From Polaromonas sp. A23 (GTDB lineage: Bacteria > Pseudomonadota > Gammaproteobacteria > Burkholderiales > Burkholderiaceae_C), in the NCBI RefSeq assembly GCF_002001015.1, contig NZ_MUNO01000005.1, positions 1-64,000 on the forward strand: DNA of 64,000 nucleotides, read 5' to 3'. The notes under the pieces are model-generated. The model was not told the origin of the DNA, searched no databases, and saw only the letters and a list, made by a program, of their open reading frames with translations. Shown here one piece after another: positions 50,500 to 59,325 of this stretch; positions within the stretch are counted from its first letter, which is position 1, and every line of letters starts with the position of its first letter. A program made the translations under genes and the position numbers.

Positions 50500-51483
50500 A
50501 TGACTTTCCGCCGCCACCTCATTGCCGCCGCCGCGCTGGCTTCCTTCGCTTTTGCCCTGCCCATGGCGGCGCAGGCGCAAACCGTGCTCAAGGCATCTGA
50601 CACACACCCGGCAGGTTATCCGACGGTTGTGGCCGTCGAGAACATGGGCAAGAAGCTCGAAGCCCAGACCAGTGGCCGCATCAAGATGCAGATGTTCCCC
50701 GGTGCCGTGCTGGGCCAGGAAAAAGAAACCGTCGAGCAGACCCAGATCGGCGCGCTGCAGATCAACCGCATTTCGCTCGGCGTGATCGGCCCCATCGTGC
50801 CGGACGTTGACGTGTTCAACATGCCCTTCGTCTTCCGCGACATTGCGCACATGCGCAAGGTCATTGACGGCCCGATCGGCGACGAACTGCTGGCCAAGGT
50901 CACGGCCAGCCCGGCTCGTCTGGTGGCCCTGGGCTGGATGGACGGCGGCGCGCGCAGCCTGTACACCAAGAAGCTGGTCAAGTCCCCCGCCGACCTCAAG
51001 GGCGTGAAGGTCCGCATGATGGGCAACCCGCTGTTTGTCGACACCATGAACGCCATGGGCGGCAACGGCATTTCCATGGCCTACGGTGAAGTGTTCAGCG
51101 CACTGCAAACCGGCGTGATCGACGGTGCGGAAAACAACCCGCCCAGCATGTTCACCTCCAACCACTATTCCGCTGGCGCCAAGTATTACGCGCAGACCAA
51201 CCACCTGATCATTCCCGAACTGCTGGTGATGTCCAAGGTGGCATGGGACAAGCTCACGCCGGCCGACCAGGCCCTGGTCAAGAAACTCGGCCGCGAAGCG
51301 CAGCTGGACCAGCGCGTCTTGTGGGACAAGAGCGTGGAAGACTATTCGGCCAAGCTCAAGGCCGCCGGTGTCGAGTTTGTGCCGGTCGACCAGAAACTGT
51401 TCTTTGACGCCACGGCGCCTGTGCGTGCCAAGTACGGCGTGAAGTTTGCTGACCTGATGAAGCGCATCGACGCGACCAAGTAA
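50500..51483 (+). CDS. TRAP transporter substrate-binding protein, uronate type
   Basis: A 327-residue DctP receptor: signal peptide MTFRRHLIAAAALASFAFA with cleavage after AQA, then TVLKASDTHPAGYPTVVAVE. The Arg-containing segment KGVKVRMMGNPLFVDTM should hold the substrate carboxylate, and FSALQTGVIDGAENNPPS is typical of the uronate branch. I recall crystal structures of a very similar Polaromonas receptor with glucuronate and galacturonate. It precedes its two permeases and follows udh. Confidence 0.94.
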   Translation: MTFRRHLIAAAALASFAFALPMAAQAQTVLKASDTHPAGYPTVVAVENMGKKLEAQTSGRIKMQMFPGAVLGQEKETVEQTQIGALQINRISLGVIGPIVPDVDVFNMPFVFRDIAHMRKVIDGPIGDELLAKVTASPARLVALGWMDGGARSLYTKKLVKSPADLKGVKVRMMGNPLFVDTMNAMGGNGISMAYGEVFSALQTGVIDGAENNPPSMFTSNHYSAGAKYYAQTNHLIIPELLVMSKVAWDKLTPADQALVKKLGREAQLDQRVLWDKSVEDYSAKLKAAGVEFVPVDQKLFFDATAPVRAKYGVKFADLMKRIDATK

Positions 51484-51555
51484 GCGTTGCTCCCGGGCCC
51501 AGGCACGCTGCCGACGCAGCGCGCCTGGGCCATCTTGCTGTATTGCGGAATTCCC

Positions 51556-52083
51556 ATGAAACACCACACCCTTCGCTTCAACGACTGGCTGTACCTTGCG
51601 TGCATCTGGATCTCGGGCCTGTCGATTTTTGCCATGTCGCTAATCATTCCCTGGGGCATCTTCACGCGTTACGTGCTGGGCACCGGTTCGCAGTGGCCCG
51701 AGCCCATCTCCATTTTGCTGATGGTGATCTTCACCTTCTTCGGCGCCGCTGCCGGTTACCGGGCCAATGCGCATATTTCCGTTGCCATGGTCACCGACCG
51801 CATGCCCGAACAAATGCGCAGCGCCGTCGCCTGGATGATGGACATCCTGATGGCCGTGGTGTCCGTCTTTATGGCGTATTACGGCACCAAGCTCTGTATC
51901 CAGACCTGGGGCCAGAACATCGGCGAAATCCCGTGGATGCCGGTGGGTGCCACCTATCTTCCGCTGCCGATAGGCGGCGTGATCACACTCATCTTCGTGC
52001 TTGAACGCATGGCACTGGGTCACCAGGGCGGCCGCGAAGTTGTCACCTACGACCACGAGAAATTTGAAGGCGAGGCTCTCTGA
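51556..52083 (+). CDS. TRAP transporter small permease (DctQ), uronate type
   Basis: A 175-residue four-helix membrane protein (first helix LYLACIWISGLSIFAMSLII; FTRYVLGTGSQWPEPIS follows, as in DctQ). Start at 51556. Its stop TGA overlaps the ATG of the large permease by one base, so they are coupled. Confidence 0.92.
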   Translation: MKHHTLRFNDWLYLACIWISGLSIFAMSLIIPWGIFTRYVLGTGSQWPEPISILLMVIFTFFGAAAGYRANAHISVAMVTDRMPEQMRSAVAWMMDILMAVVSVFMAYYGTKLCIQTWGQNIGEIPWMPVGATYLPLPIGGVITLIFVLERMALGHQGGREVVTYDHEKFEGEAL

Positions 52084-53366
52084 TGGATGCGTTTGTTCTG
52101 CTGGGGTCTTTCCTCCTGCTCATGATTCTCGGCCTGCCGGTGGCCTACGCCCTGGGCCTGTCCGCGCTGGTCGGCGCCTGGTGGATAGACATCCCGCTCG
52201 ACGCGGTGATGATCGCCATTTCCAGCGGCGTCAACAAGTTCTCCTTGCTCGCCATTCCCTTCTTTGTGCTGGCCGGCGCCATCATGGCCGAGGGCGGCAT
52301 GTCCCGCCGGCTGGTGGCTTTTGCCGGTGTGCTGGTGGGTTTTGTGCGCGGCGGGCTGTCGCTGGTCAACATCCTGGCCTCCACTTTCTTCGGCGCCATT
52401 TCCGGCTCGTCGATGGCTGATACCGCTTCGATCGGCTCGGTGCTGATTCCCGAGATGGAGAAAAAAGGCTACCCGCGCGACTTCGCCACGGCCGTTACCG
52501 TCAGTGGTTCGGTGCAGGCCATCCTGATTCCGCCCAGCCACAACGCAGTGATCTATTCGCTGGCCGCCGGTGGTGGTGTGTCGATTGCGGCACTGTTCCT
52601 CGCGGGTGTTCTGCCGGGCCTGTTGCTGGGTTTGACGCTGGCCATCATGTGCCTGTTCATTGCAAAGAAGCGTGATTTCCCCAAGGGTGAAGTCATTCCC
52701 ATGCGGCAGGCGCTGAAGATCTGTGTCGATGCACTGTGGGGCCTGATGACCATGGTCATCATTCTGGGCGGCATTCTGTCGGGCATCTTCACCGCCACCG
52801 AGTCTGCGGCCATCGCCGTGATCTGGGCCTTCTTTGTCACCATGTGCATCTACCGCGACTACAAGTGGCGCGAGCTGCCCAAGCTGGTGCACCGCACGGT
52901 CAAGACCCTGTCCATCGTGATGATCCTGATCGCGTTTGCTGCGAGCTTCGGCTACATCATGACGCTGATGCAAATCCCGCAGCAGATCACCGGCATGTTC
53001 ACCAGCGTATCCAGCAACAAGTACGTGGTGCTGCTGATGATCAACGTGCTGCTGCTGATCCTGGGCACGCTGATGGACATGGCGCCGCTGATCCTGATCA
53101 TGACGCCCATCCTGCTGCCGGTGGTCACACAGCTGGGCGTGGACCCGGTGCACTTCGGCATGATCATGATGGTCAACCTCGGCATGGGCCTGATCACACC
53201 GCCGGTTGGCGGGGTGCTGTTTGTCGGCGCGGCGGTGGCCAAACTTCCCATCGAGAAAGTGGTGCGAGCGCTGTATCCCTTCTTCGGCGCGCTGCTTTTC
53301 GTGTTGTTCCTGGTCACCTACGTGCCGGCGCTGTCCCTGTGGCTGCCCAATCTGCTGCTGAAATAA
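52083..53366 (+). CDS. TRAP transporter large permease (DctM), uronate type
   Basis: A 427-residue permease with twelve helices. Motifs include FFGAISGSSMADTASIGSVL and SGSVQAILIPPSHNAVIYS, the central discontinuous-helix sequences of DctM, and MVNLGMGLITPPVGGVLFV near the C-terminus. It carries out sodium-driven uronate uptake with the receptor and small permease. Confidence 0.94.
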   Translation: MDAFVLLGSFLLLMILGLPVAYALGLSALVGAWWIDIPLDAVMIAISSGVNKFSLLAIPFFVLAGAIMAEGGMSRRLVAFAGVLVGFVRGGLSLVNILASTFFGAISGSSMADTASIGSVLIPEMEKKGYPRDFATAVTVSGSVQAILIPPSHNAVIYSLAAGGGVSIAALFLAGVLPGLLLGLTLAIMCLFIAKKRDFPKGEVIPMRQALKICVDALWGLMTMVIILGGILSGIFTATESAAIAVIWAFFVTMCIYRDYKWRELPKLVHRTVKTLSIVMILIAFAASFGYIMTLMQIPQQITGMFTSVSSNKYVVLLMINVLLLILGTLMDMAPLILIMTPILLPVVTQLGVDPVHFGMIMMVNLGMGLITPPVGGVLFVGAAVAKLPIEKVVRALYPFFGALLFVLFLVTYVPALSLWLPNLLLK

Positions 53367-53446
53367 CCGGGCTCTGCCAGATTCCCACTTTTTTTCGCCC
53401 ACGTATTTCCCATGAACCTGTTGTCATTCATCTCAAGGAGCGCTTC

Positions 53447-54538
53447 ATGTCTTCTCTCATTCGCCTTCGAAAGTACCTGCTCCTGCTCGCGGGGGCGGGC
53501 ATGATGGCTGCCTCCGGCGCGGCGTCGTCCGCCACCTGGGTGTATATCTCCAACGCCGACAGCCAGGACATCTCGGTGATGCAGCTGGATCGCGCGGCGG
53601 GCCAGCTCAAACCGGTGGCTACCGTGCCGGTGGGCGGCACGGCCATGCCCATGGTGGTGAGCAAAGACAAAAAATTTCTGTACGTGGCGCTGCGCTCGCA
53701 GCCCTTCCGTGTGGTCACTTTTGCCATCGACGGCAACACCGGCGGCCTGAAGAAACTGGGCGAATCCGCACTGGCCGACAGCGTGCCCAGCATTGACCTC
53801 GACCCGACGGGCAAGTGGCTGTTTGGCGCATCCTACGGCGGCAACAAGATCACCGTGAACAGCATCGGCAACGACGGCCTGGTGGGCGCGGTGCAGCAGG
53901 TGATCCGCACTTCGCCGAATGCCCATGCCATTCATGCCGACGCATCCGGCCGTTATGTGTTTGCCACCAGCCTGGGCGGCGACAACCTCTCGAGCTGGCG
54001 CTTCGACGCGGCCAGCGGCGTGCTGACTGCCAATGATCCCCCGCTGGTCAATGTGTCGCCCGCCAAAACCGGGCCGCGCCATTTCCTCTGGGACAAGGCG
54101 CAGAAATACATGTACCTGCTCAACGAGCTTGATGGCGGTGTGGATGTGTTCGCCTACGACGCCGCCAAAGGCGCCATGCGCCACCTGCAGCGCAGCACGG
54201 TGGTACCCCCGGGCTTTACCGGCAAGGTCTGGGCGGCCGACCTGCAGATATCGCCCGACGGCAAATTCCTCTATGGCTCGGAGCGCACCTCCAGCACGCT
54301 GACCACCTTCAAGGTCGATGCCGCCACCGGGCAGTTGCAGGTTGTCGGCCAGACGCCGACCGAAAAAACGCCGCGCGGCTTTGCCGTCGATTCGACCAGT
54401 CGTTTCCTCGTTGCTGCAGGCCAGGACTCGCACAGCGTCTCGCTGCATGCCATCGACAGTGCCACCGGCATGCCAGGTGCCGGCAAGAGCCAGCCCGCCG
54501 GTAAAAATCCGAACTGGGTCGAAATCGTCGACTTCTGA
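53447..54538 (+). CDS. Exported lactonase (6-phosphogluconolactonase-like beta-propeller)
   Basis: A 363-residue seven-bladed propeller of the lactonase / YbhE group: repeated blades with [27 protein letters not shown] and [13 protein letters not shown] and a conserved HFLWD. It begins with a signal peptide of about 29 residues (basic start, [19 protein letters not shown]). I use the ATG at 53447 with AAGGAG six nt before it. Such enzymes hydrolyse sugar-acid lactones; here galactaro- or glucarolactone formed by Udh is expected. A signal peptide puts it in the periplasm, unlike Udh. Its stop overlaps the garD start. Confidence 0.88.
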   Translation: MSSLIRLRKYLLLLAGAGMMAASGAASSATWVYISNADSQDISVMQLDRAAGQLKPVATVPVGGTAMPMVVSKDKKFLYVALRSQPFRVVTFAIDGNTGGLKKLGESALADSVPSIDLDPTGKWLFGASYGGNKITVNSIGNDGLVGAVQQVIRTSPNAHAIHADASGRYVFATSLGGDNLSSWRFDAASGVLTANDPPLVNVSPAKTGPRHFLWDKAQKYMYLLNELDGGVDVFAYDAAKGAMRHLQRSTVVPPGFTGKVWAADLQISPDGKFLYGSERTSSTLTTFKVDAATGQLQVVGQTPTEKTPRGFAVDSTSRFLVAAGQDSHSVSLHAIDSATGMPGAGKSQPAGKNPNWVEIVDF

Positions 54539-56124
54539 TGGAACCCACCAACGTCACCCCACTATTTATCCGCATGCACGATGCGGACAACGTCGCCATT
54601 GTTGCCAACGACGGCGGCCTGCCGGCGGGCGCAGTGTTTGCCGGTGGGTTGACGCTGGTCGAGCGCGTTCCGCAAGGCCACAAGGTGGCGTTGGTCGACT
54701 TGCCGCAGGGCAGTGCGGTGCTGCGCTACAACGTGCCGATTGGTTTTGCGCTGCGGAACATTCGCGCCGGAAGCTGGGTGCATGAGCGGCTGCTGGAGAT
54801 GCCGTCCGCGCGCGGGCTGGACAAGCTGCCTATGGCTACCGTCAAACCACCCGTGCCTGCGCCGCTGGAAGGCTACACCTTCGAGGGCTACCGCAACGCC
54901 GACGGCTCTGTGGGCACGCGGAACATCCTGGCCATCACTACCACCGTGCAGTGTGTGGCCGGCGTGGTTGATTTCGCCGTCAAACGCATCAAGAGCGAGC
55001 TGCTGCCGCGCTTTCCCAATGTCGACGACGTGGTGGGCCTCGAGCACACCTACGGCTGCGGCGTTGCCATTGACGCGCCTGACGCCATCATCCCGATACG
55101 CACGCTGCGCAACATCAGCCTGAACCCCAATTTCGGCGGTGAGGTCATGGTGGTGAGCCTGGGCTGCGAAAAACTGCAGCCCGAGCGTTTGCTGCCCCCG
55201 GGCACGTTTGCGATTGTTGATGAACGCAGCGTGGCCGACGTGGGCGGCAATGCGGACGCCGTTCTGGACGTGGTGTGCCTGCAATCAGAGAACCATGTCG
55301 GCTTCATGTCGATGATCGACTCCATCATGAAAACCGCCGAGCTGCACCTGGAGCGGCTCAATGCGCGCCGCCGAGAGACCGTGCCCGCCAGCGAGCTGGT
55401 GGTGGGTGTGCAGTGCGGCGGCAGCGATGCTTTTTCCGGCGTCACCGCCAACCCGGCTGTGGGTTTTGCGACCGACCTGCTGGTGCGGGCCGGCGCCACA
55501 GTCATGTTTTCTGAAACCACCGAGGTGCGCGACGGCATCGACCAGCTCACCTCCCGCGCCAGCACACCCGAGGTTGCCGAGGAAATGATTCGCGAGATGG
55601 CCTGGTACGACGCCTACCTGAAAAAAGGGCAGGTTGACCGCAGTGCCAACACCACGCCCGGCAACAAAAAGGGCGGCCTTTCCAACATTGTCGAAAAAGC
55701 CATGGGCTCCATCGTCAAGTCGGGCAGCTCGCCCATCAGCGGCGTGTTGGCACCCGGCGAGAAGGTGCGGCAAAAAGGCTTGATCTACGCCGCCACCCCG
55801 GCCAGCGACTTTATCTGCGGCACGCTGCAACTCGCCGCCGGCATGAACCTGCACATTTTCACCACCGGCCGCGGCACACCCTACGGCCTGGCCGAATGCC
55901 CCGTCATCAAGGTTGCCACCCGCAGCGACCTGGCCCGCCGCTGGCACGACCTGATGGACATCAACGCCGGCCGCATTGCCGACGGCGAAGCGAGTATTTC
56001 CGACGTGGGCTGGGAACTGTTTCACCTGATGCTGGAAGTAGCCAGCGGCCGCAAAAAAACCTGGGCTGAACACTGGAAGCTGCACAACGCGCTGGTGCTG
56101 TTCAACCCCGCACCGATCACCTGA
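54538..56124 (+). CDS. garD: Galactarate dehydratase
   Basis: A 528-residue iron-dependent dehydratase of the UxaA/GarD family, close to E. coli GarD in length. An N-terminal SAF domain (first 85 residues) is followed by the dehydratase domain with [30 protein letters not shown] and [14 protein letters not shown], and the Cys-containing [20 protein letters not shown]. It converts galactarate to 5-keto-4-deoxyglucarate. Start and preceding stop overlap (TGATG). Confidence 0.94.
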   Translation: MEPTNVTPLFIRMHDADNVAIVANDGGLPAGAVFAGGLTLVERVPQGHKVALVDLPQGSAVLRYNVPIGFALRNIRAGSWVHERLLEMPSARGLDKLPMATVKPPVPAPLEGYTFEGYRNADGSVGTRNILAITTTVQCVAGVVDFAVKRIKSELLPRFPNVDDVVGLEHTYGCGVAIDAPDAIIPIRTLRNISLNPNFGGEVMVVSLGCEKLQPERLLPPGTFAIVDERSVADVGGNADAVLDVVCLQSENHVGFMSMIDSIMKTAELHLERLNARRRETVPASELVVGVQCGGSDAFSGVTANPAVGFATDLLVRAGATVMFSETTEVRDGIDQLTSRASTPEVAEEMIREMAWYDAYLKKGQVDRSANTTPGNKKGGLSNIVEKAMGSIVKSGSSPISGVLAPGEKVRQKGLIYAATPASDFICGTLQLAAGMNLHIFTTGRGTPYGLAECPVIKVATRSDLARRWHDLMDINAGRIADGEASISDVGWELFHLMLEVASGRKKTWAEHWKLHNALVLFNPAPIT

Positions 56125-56183
56125 CCCCTATTCGCCTGCTGACGCCTGCTGACCTCATTCTTCTTTTTTACAAGCGACACCCC

Positions 56184-56966
56184 ATGACACAAGCCACTCC
56201 TTACCAATCTTTTCCCAACAGCTTCAAGCGTGACCTGCTGGCAGGCAAGAAGCTGATCGGCTGCTGGTCTTCGCTCTCCAACGCCATCACCACCGAAGTG
56301 CTGGGCGTGGCCGGCTTCGACTGGATCCTGCTCGACGGCGAACATTCGCCCAACGACATGGCCACCTACATTCCGCAGCTGATGGCGCTCAAGGACAGCA
56401 AGAGTGCGCCTGTGGTGCGCCCCACCAGCAACAACTCGGTCGAGCTCAAGCGCCTGCTTGACGCCGGTTTCTACAACTTCCTGATTCCCTTTGTTGAAAG
56501 CGCCGAGCAGGCGGCCAGCGCAGTGTCTGCCACGCGTTACCCGCCGCAGGGCATTCGCGGTGTGTCGGTGTCCCAGCGCAGCAACAAATACGGCACCGTG
56601 CCTGATTACCTCAAGCACATCAACGACCACATCTGCGTGATGGTGCAAATCGAAAGCATCGCCGGCACGGCCGCTGCGGACGAGATCGCCGCCACCCCGG
56701 GTGTGGACTGCATGTTTGTCGGCCCGTCCGATCTGGCCGCGGGCCTGGGCCACCTCGGCAATGCGAGTCACCCCGAAGTGCAGGCTGCGATGGTGAAGAT
56801 TTTTGCCGCCGCCAAGGCGCATGGCAAGCCGGTCGGCATCCTCGCGCCGGTCGAAGCCGACGCGCGCCGCTACATGGAAATGGGTGCGACTTTTGTCGGT
56901 GTCGGCAGCGACCTCGGCGTGTTCCGCGGCGCCACGCAAGCACTGCGCGACAAGTACCTCGCCTGA
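56184..56966 (+). CDS. garL: 2-Dehydro-3-deoxyglucarate aldolase (HpcH/HpaI family)
   Basis: A 260-residue class II pyruvate aldolase. The barrel motifs are [15 protein letters not shown] (metal/catalytic His and acidic residues), VVRPTSNN and [17 protein letters not shown], with [10 protein letters not shown] near the end. It splits 5-keto-4-deoxyglucarate into pyruvate and tartronate semialdehyde. It follows garD by 59 bp. Confidence 0.93.
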   Translation: MTQATPYQSFPNSFKRDLLAGKKLIGCWSSLSNAITTEVLGVAGFDWILLDGEHSPNDMATYIPQLMALKDSKSAPVVRPTSNNSVELKRLLDAGFYNFLIPFVESAEQAASAVSATRYPPQGIRGVSVSQRSNKYGTVPDYLKHINDHICVMVQIESIAGTAAADEIAATPGVDCMFVGPSDLAAGLGHLGNASHPEVQAAMVKIFAAAKAHGKPVGILAPVEADARRYMEMGATFVGVGSDLGVFRGATQALRDKYLA

Positions 56967-56979
56967 TTTTTTTTCTGTC

Positions 56980-57000
56980 ATCCCGGACTTGATCCGGGAT
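56980..57000. repeat. Short palindromic repeat between garL and garR
   Basis: ATCCCGGA-CTTGA-TCCGGGAT is a perfect 8-bp hairpin in the sequence GTCATCCCGGACTTGATCCG, a dispersed palindromic motif I recognise from other proteobacteria. It is preceded by a T-run after the garL stop and may serve as a processing site within the operon. Confidence 0.6.
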
Positions 57001-57067
57001 CCATGCCCCGCTTGCTGAAGGGTGGTGTGGGCCACAGCTATTTTTTAAACGAACAAGGAGTATTTTT

Positions 57068-57964
57068 ATGAGCAAGCTGGGTTTTATCGGCCTCGGCATC
57101 ATGGGCGCACCAATGGCGGCGCACCTGATCAAGGCCGGCCACGAAGTTTTTCTTTCCACCCGCAGCAAGGTGCCCGCAGATCTGCTGACCGGCAAGGCCG
57201 TGGCCTGCAGTTCGTCACAGGAAGTTGCCGAGAAGGCCGACATCATTTTCATGATGCTGCCCGACACGCCTGATGTGGCGAAGGTGCTGTTTGGCGAGAA
57301 GGGCGTTGCCGACGGCCTGAAGAGCAACGCCAAGGGCAAGACGGTTGTCGACATGAGCTCCATCTCGCCGATGGAAACCAAGGAATACGCGAAGAAAATC
57401 AACGCCCTGGGCTGCGACTACCTCGACGCGCCGGTTTCCGGCGGTGAAGTCGGCGCCAAGGCCGCCAGCCTGACCATCATGATCGGCGGCCCCGAAGCGG
57501 CCTTCGAGCGCGTCAAGCCACTCTTCGAGCTGATGGGCAAAAACATCACCCTAGTTGGCGGCAACGGCGACGGCCAAACCTGCAAGGTGGCCAACCAGAT
57601 CATCGTGGCGCTGAACATTGCCGCTGTGGGCGAAGCCCTGCTGTTTGCCAGCAAGGCCGGTGCCGACCCCGCCAAAGTGCGCCAGGCGCTGATGGGCGGT
57701 TTTGCTTCCTCGCGCATTTTGGAGGTGCATGGCGAACGCATGATCAAGCGCACCTTCAACCCGGGTTTCCGCATCGGCCTGCACCAGAAAGACCTGAGCC
57801 TCGCGCTGGCCGGTGCCCGCACGCTGGGCGTGGCACTGCCGCAAACCGCTGGTGCCGCACAACTCATGCAGGTCTGCAGCGCCAACGGCATGCAGGACCT
57901 GGACCACTCGGCGCTGGTGCGTGCGCTCGAGCTCATGGCGAACCACGAAGTCGCCAAAGCCTGA
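57068..57964 (+). CDS. garR: Tartronate semialdehyde reductase (2-hydroxy-3-oxopropionate reductase)
   Basis: A 298-residue beta-hydroxyacid dehydrogenase: NAD motif GFIGLGIMGAPMAAHLIKAG, the substrate motif DAPVSGGEVGA and catalytic Lys in GDGQTCKVANQIIVALN. It reduces tartronate semialdehyde to D-glycerate. Final catabolic step encoded in the operon, 101 bp after garL. Confidence 0.95.
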   Translation: MSKLGFIGLGIMGAPMAAHLIKAGHEVFLSTRSKVPADLLTGKAVACSSSQEVAEKADIIFMMLPDTPDVAKVLFGEKGVADGLKSNAKGKTVVDMSSISPMETKEYAKKINALGCDYLDAPVSGGEVGAKAASLTIMIGGPEAAFERVKPLFELMGKNITLVGGNGDGQTCKVANQIIVALNIAAVGEALLFASKAGADPAKVRQALMGGFASSRILEVHGERMIKRTFNPGFRIGLHQKDLSLALAGARTLGVALPQTAGAAQLMQVCSANGMQDLDHSALVRALELMANHEVAKA

Positions 57965-58051
57965 ACTTCCGCAGGCGTTGCCGCGCATTGCCGGGCATGG
58001 CCCCGGCAGCATTGCTTTTTGCTTTAGTACCCAACATCGACAGGAAACATC

Positions 58052-59020
58052 ATGACTCTCAATCGCCGCAAAGTTCTTGCTTCCACCCTGGCCATGGGCC
58101 TGGCCGCCTCCGGCGTTCAGGCGCAAGCCTGGCCGGCCAAGCCGATTCGCCTCATCGTGCCTTACCCACCAGGCGGCTCGTCAGACATCATTGCCCGCGC
58201 CATCAGCCAGCCGCTGTCTGACGCACTCAAGCAGCCCGTGATTGTTGAAAACAAGCCGGGTGCCAACGGCAACCTCGGCGCCGACTTTGTGGCCAAGTCC
58301 GCACCCGATGGCTACACCTTGCTGCTGTGCGACACCGGCGCGCTGGCCATCAGCCCATCGGTCTACACCAAGCTCCAGTTCGACCCGAGCAAAGACCTGC
58401 GCGGCGTGACCATGCTGGCCTATTCACCGCATCTGCTGGTGGTGCACCCCTCGGTGCCTGCCAACAACTTGAAGGAACTGGTGGCACTGTCGCAAACCAA
58501 GCAGCTCAACTTCGCCGTCACCGCCATGGGCAGCGCACCGCACCTGGCCGGCGTGGCTGTGGAGCGTGCCAGCAAAGCCAAGTGGCAATACATTCCGTAC
58601 AAGGGCGGCTCGCAAGCCATCACCGACACCGTGGGCGGCCAAACCCAGGTGCTGATGAACGGCATGCTCGCCACACTGCCCTTTGTGCAGAACGGCCAGC
58701 TCAAGATCCTCGGCGTGTCCAAGGCCACACGCATGCCGCTGATTGGCAACGTGCCCACGCTGCAAGAGCAGGGCATCACCGGTTTCGAGTCCGGCACCTG
58801 GCAGGGCGTTCTGGTCGCCAAGAACACGCCAGCAGCTGTCGTGGCGCGGCTCAACACCGAACTCATCAAGGTCATCCGCAGCCCCGAGATCCGCGCCCGG
58901 CTCAGCGGGCAGGGCGCCGAAGTGGCGACCATGTCGCCCACCGAGCAGGACAACTTTTTCGCCCAGGAGCGCAAGCGCTGGGCCGAAGTGGTGGCGGCTG
59001 CCGGCATCAAGCTGGACTGA
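58052..59020 (+). CDS. Bug-family (TctC) substrate-binding protein, end of uronate operon
   Basis: A 322-residue receptor: signal peptide TLNRRKVLASTLAMGLAASG with a cleavage after AQA, then IRLIVPYPPGGSSDIIARAI and VENKPGANGNLGADF. No tctAB partner is near. Its position at the end of the uronate operon suggests a sugar-acid ligand and perhaps a sensing role. 87 bp after garR. Confidence 0.9.
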   Translation: MTLNRRKVLASTLAMGLAASGVQAQAWPAKPIRLIVPYPPGGSSDIIARAISQPLSDALKQPVIVENKPGANGNLGADFVAKSAPDGYTLLLCDTGALAISPSVYTKLQFDPSKDLRGVTMLAYSPHLLVVHPSVPANNLKELVALSQTKQLNFAVTAMGSAPHLAGVAVERASKAKWQYIPYKGGSQAITDTVGGQTQVLMNGMLATLPFVQNGQLKILGVSKATRMPLIGNVPTLQEQGITGFESGTWQGVLVAKNTPAAVVARLNTELIKVIRSPEIRARLSGQGAEVATMSPTEQDNFFAQERKRWAEVVAAAGIKLD

Positions 59021-59073
59021 TAACCGGCTGTAGATGCCAGGAACTGGCAATGTCGGACTGAGGGAGATAGCCC

Positions 59074-59175
59074 ATTGGCCGTACGTTTGATGAGTTTGCA
59101 TTTCATACGGCCAATGTGGGACGGCGATGTTCCATTTGTTCGTCGAATGTTTGTAATCGACGAATAAATGGAACA
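59074..59175. repeat. Two tandem inverted repeats in the gap after the Bug gene
   Basis: First, ATTGGCCGTA (59074-59083) with TACGGCCAAT (59106-59115), a perfect 10-bp pair. Second, TGTTCCATTTGTTCGTCGA (59128-59146) with TCGACGAATAAATGGAACA (59157-59175), 18 of 19 matching around a 10-nt loop. Neither has a T-run in the terminator position and there is no gene in this 304-bp gap. Confidence 0.65.
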
Positions 59176-59212
59176 ACAGGCGATTCCGGTGGTTTGAGCT
59201 CTGCAGCGCTTT

Positions 59213-59278
59213 TACTATTGAATTAATAGCTGCTCGCGCCCGTGGAATAAGGGCTAGAGGCCGATTTGGCTCTATAAA
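59213..59278 (+). repeat. Copy 5 of the GCTAT/ATAGCTGCT repeat family
   Basis: TACTATTGAATTAATAGCTG, then GCGCCCGTGGAATAAGGGCT and GGCCGATTTGGCTCTATAAAA. It is almost identical over 60 bp to the copy at 60944, in the same direction; the two flank the receptor-permease gene. Confidence 0.8.
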
Positions 59279-59295
59279 ATCGGCAAAACAGCTGC

Positions 59296-59325
59296 AAAGG
59301 CCCCGTTTGGGGCCTTTCTCTTTTT
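59296..59325. terminator. Intrinsic terminator between convergent genes
   Basis: AAAGGCCCC (59296-59304) and GGGGCCTTT (59309-59317) around GTTT, followed on the plus strand by CTCTTTTT. It can end the uronate operon and, less strongly, the minus-strand transporter gene. Confidence 0.78.

Noticed and set aside
52736-53446. Extended N-terminus of the lactonase frame
   Set aside because: This part is out of frame over the TRAP permease gene. A signal peptide and AAGGAG mark the real start at 53447.
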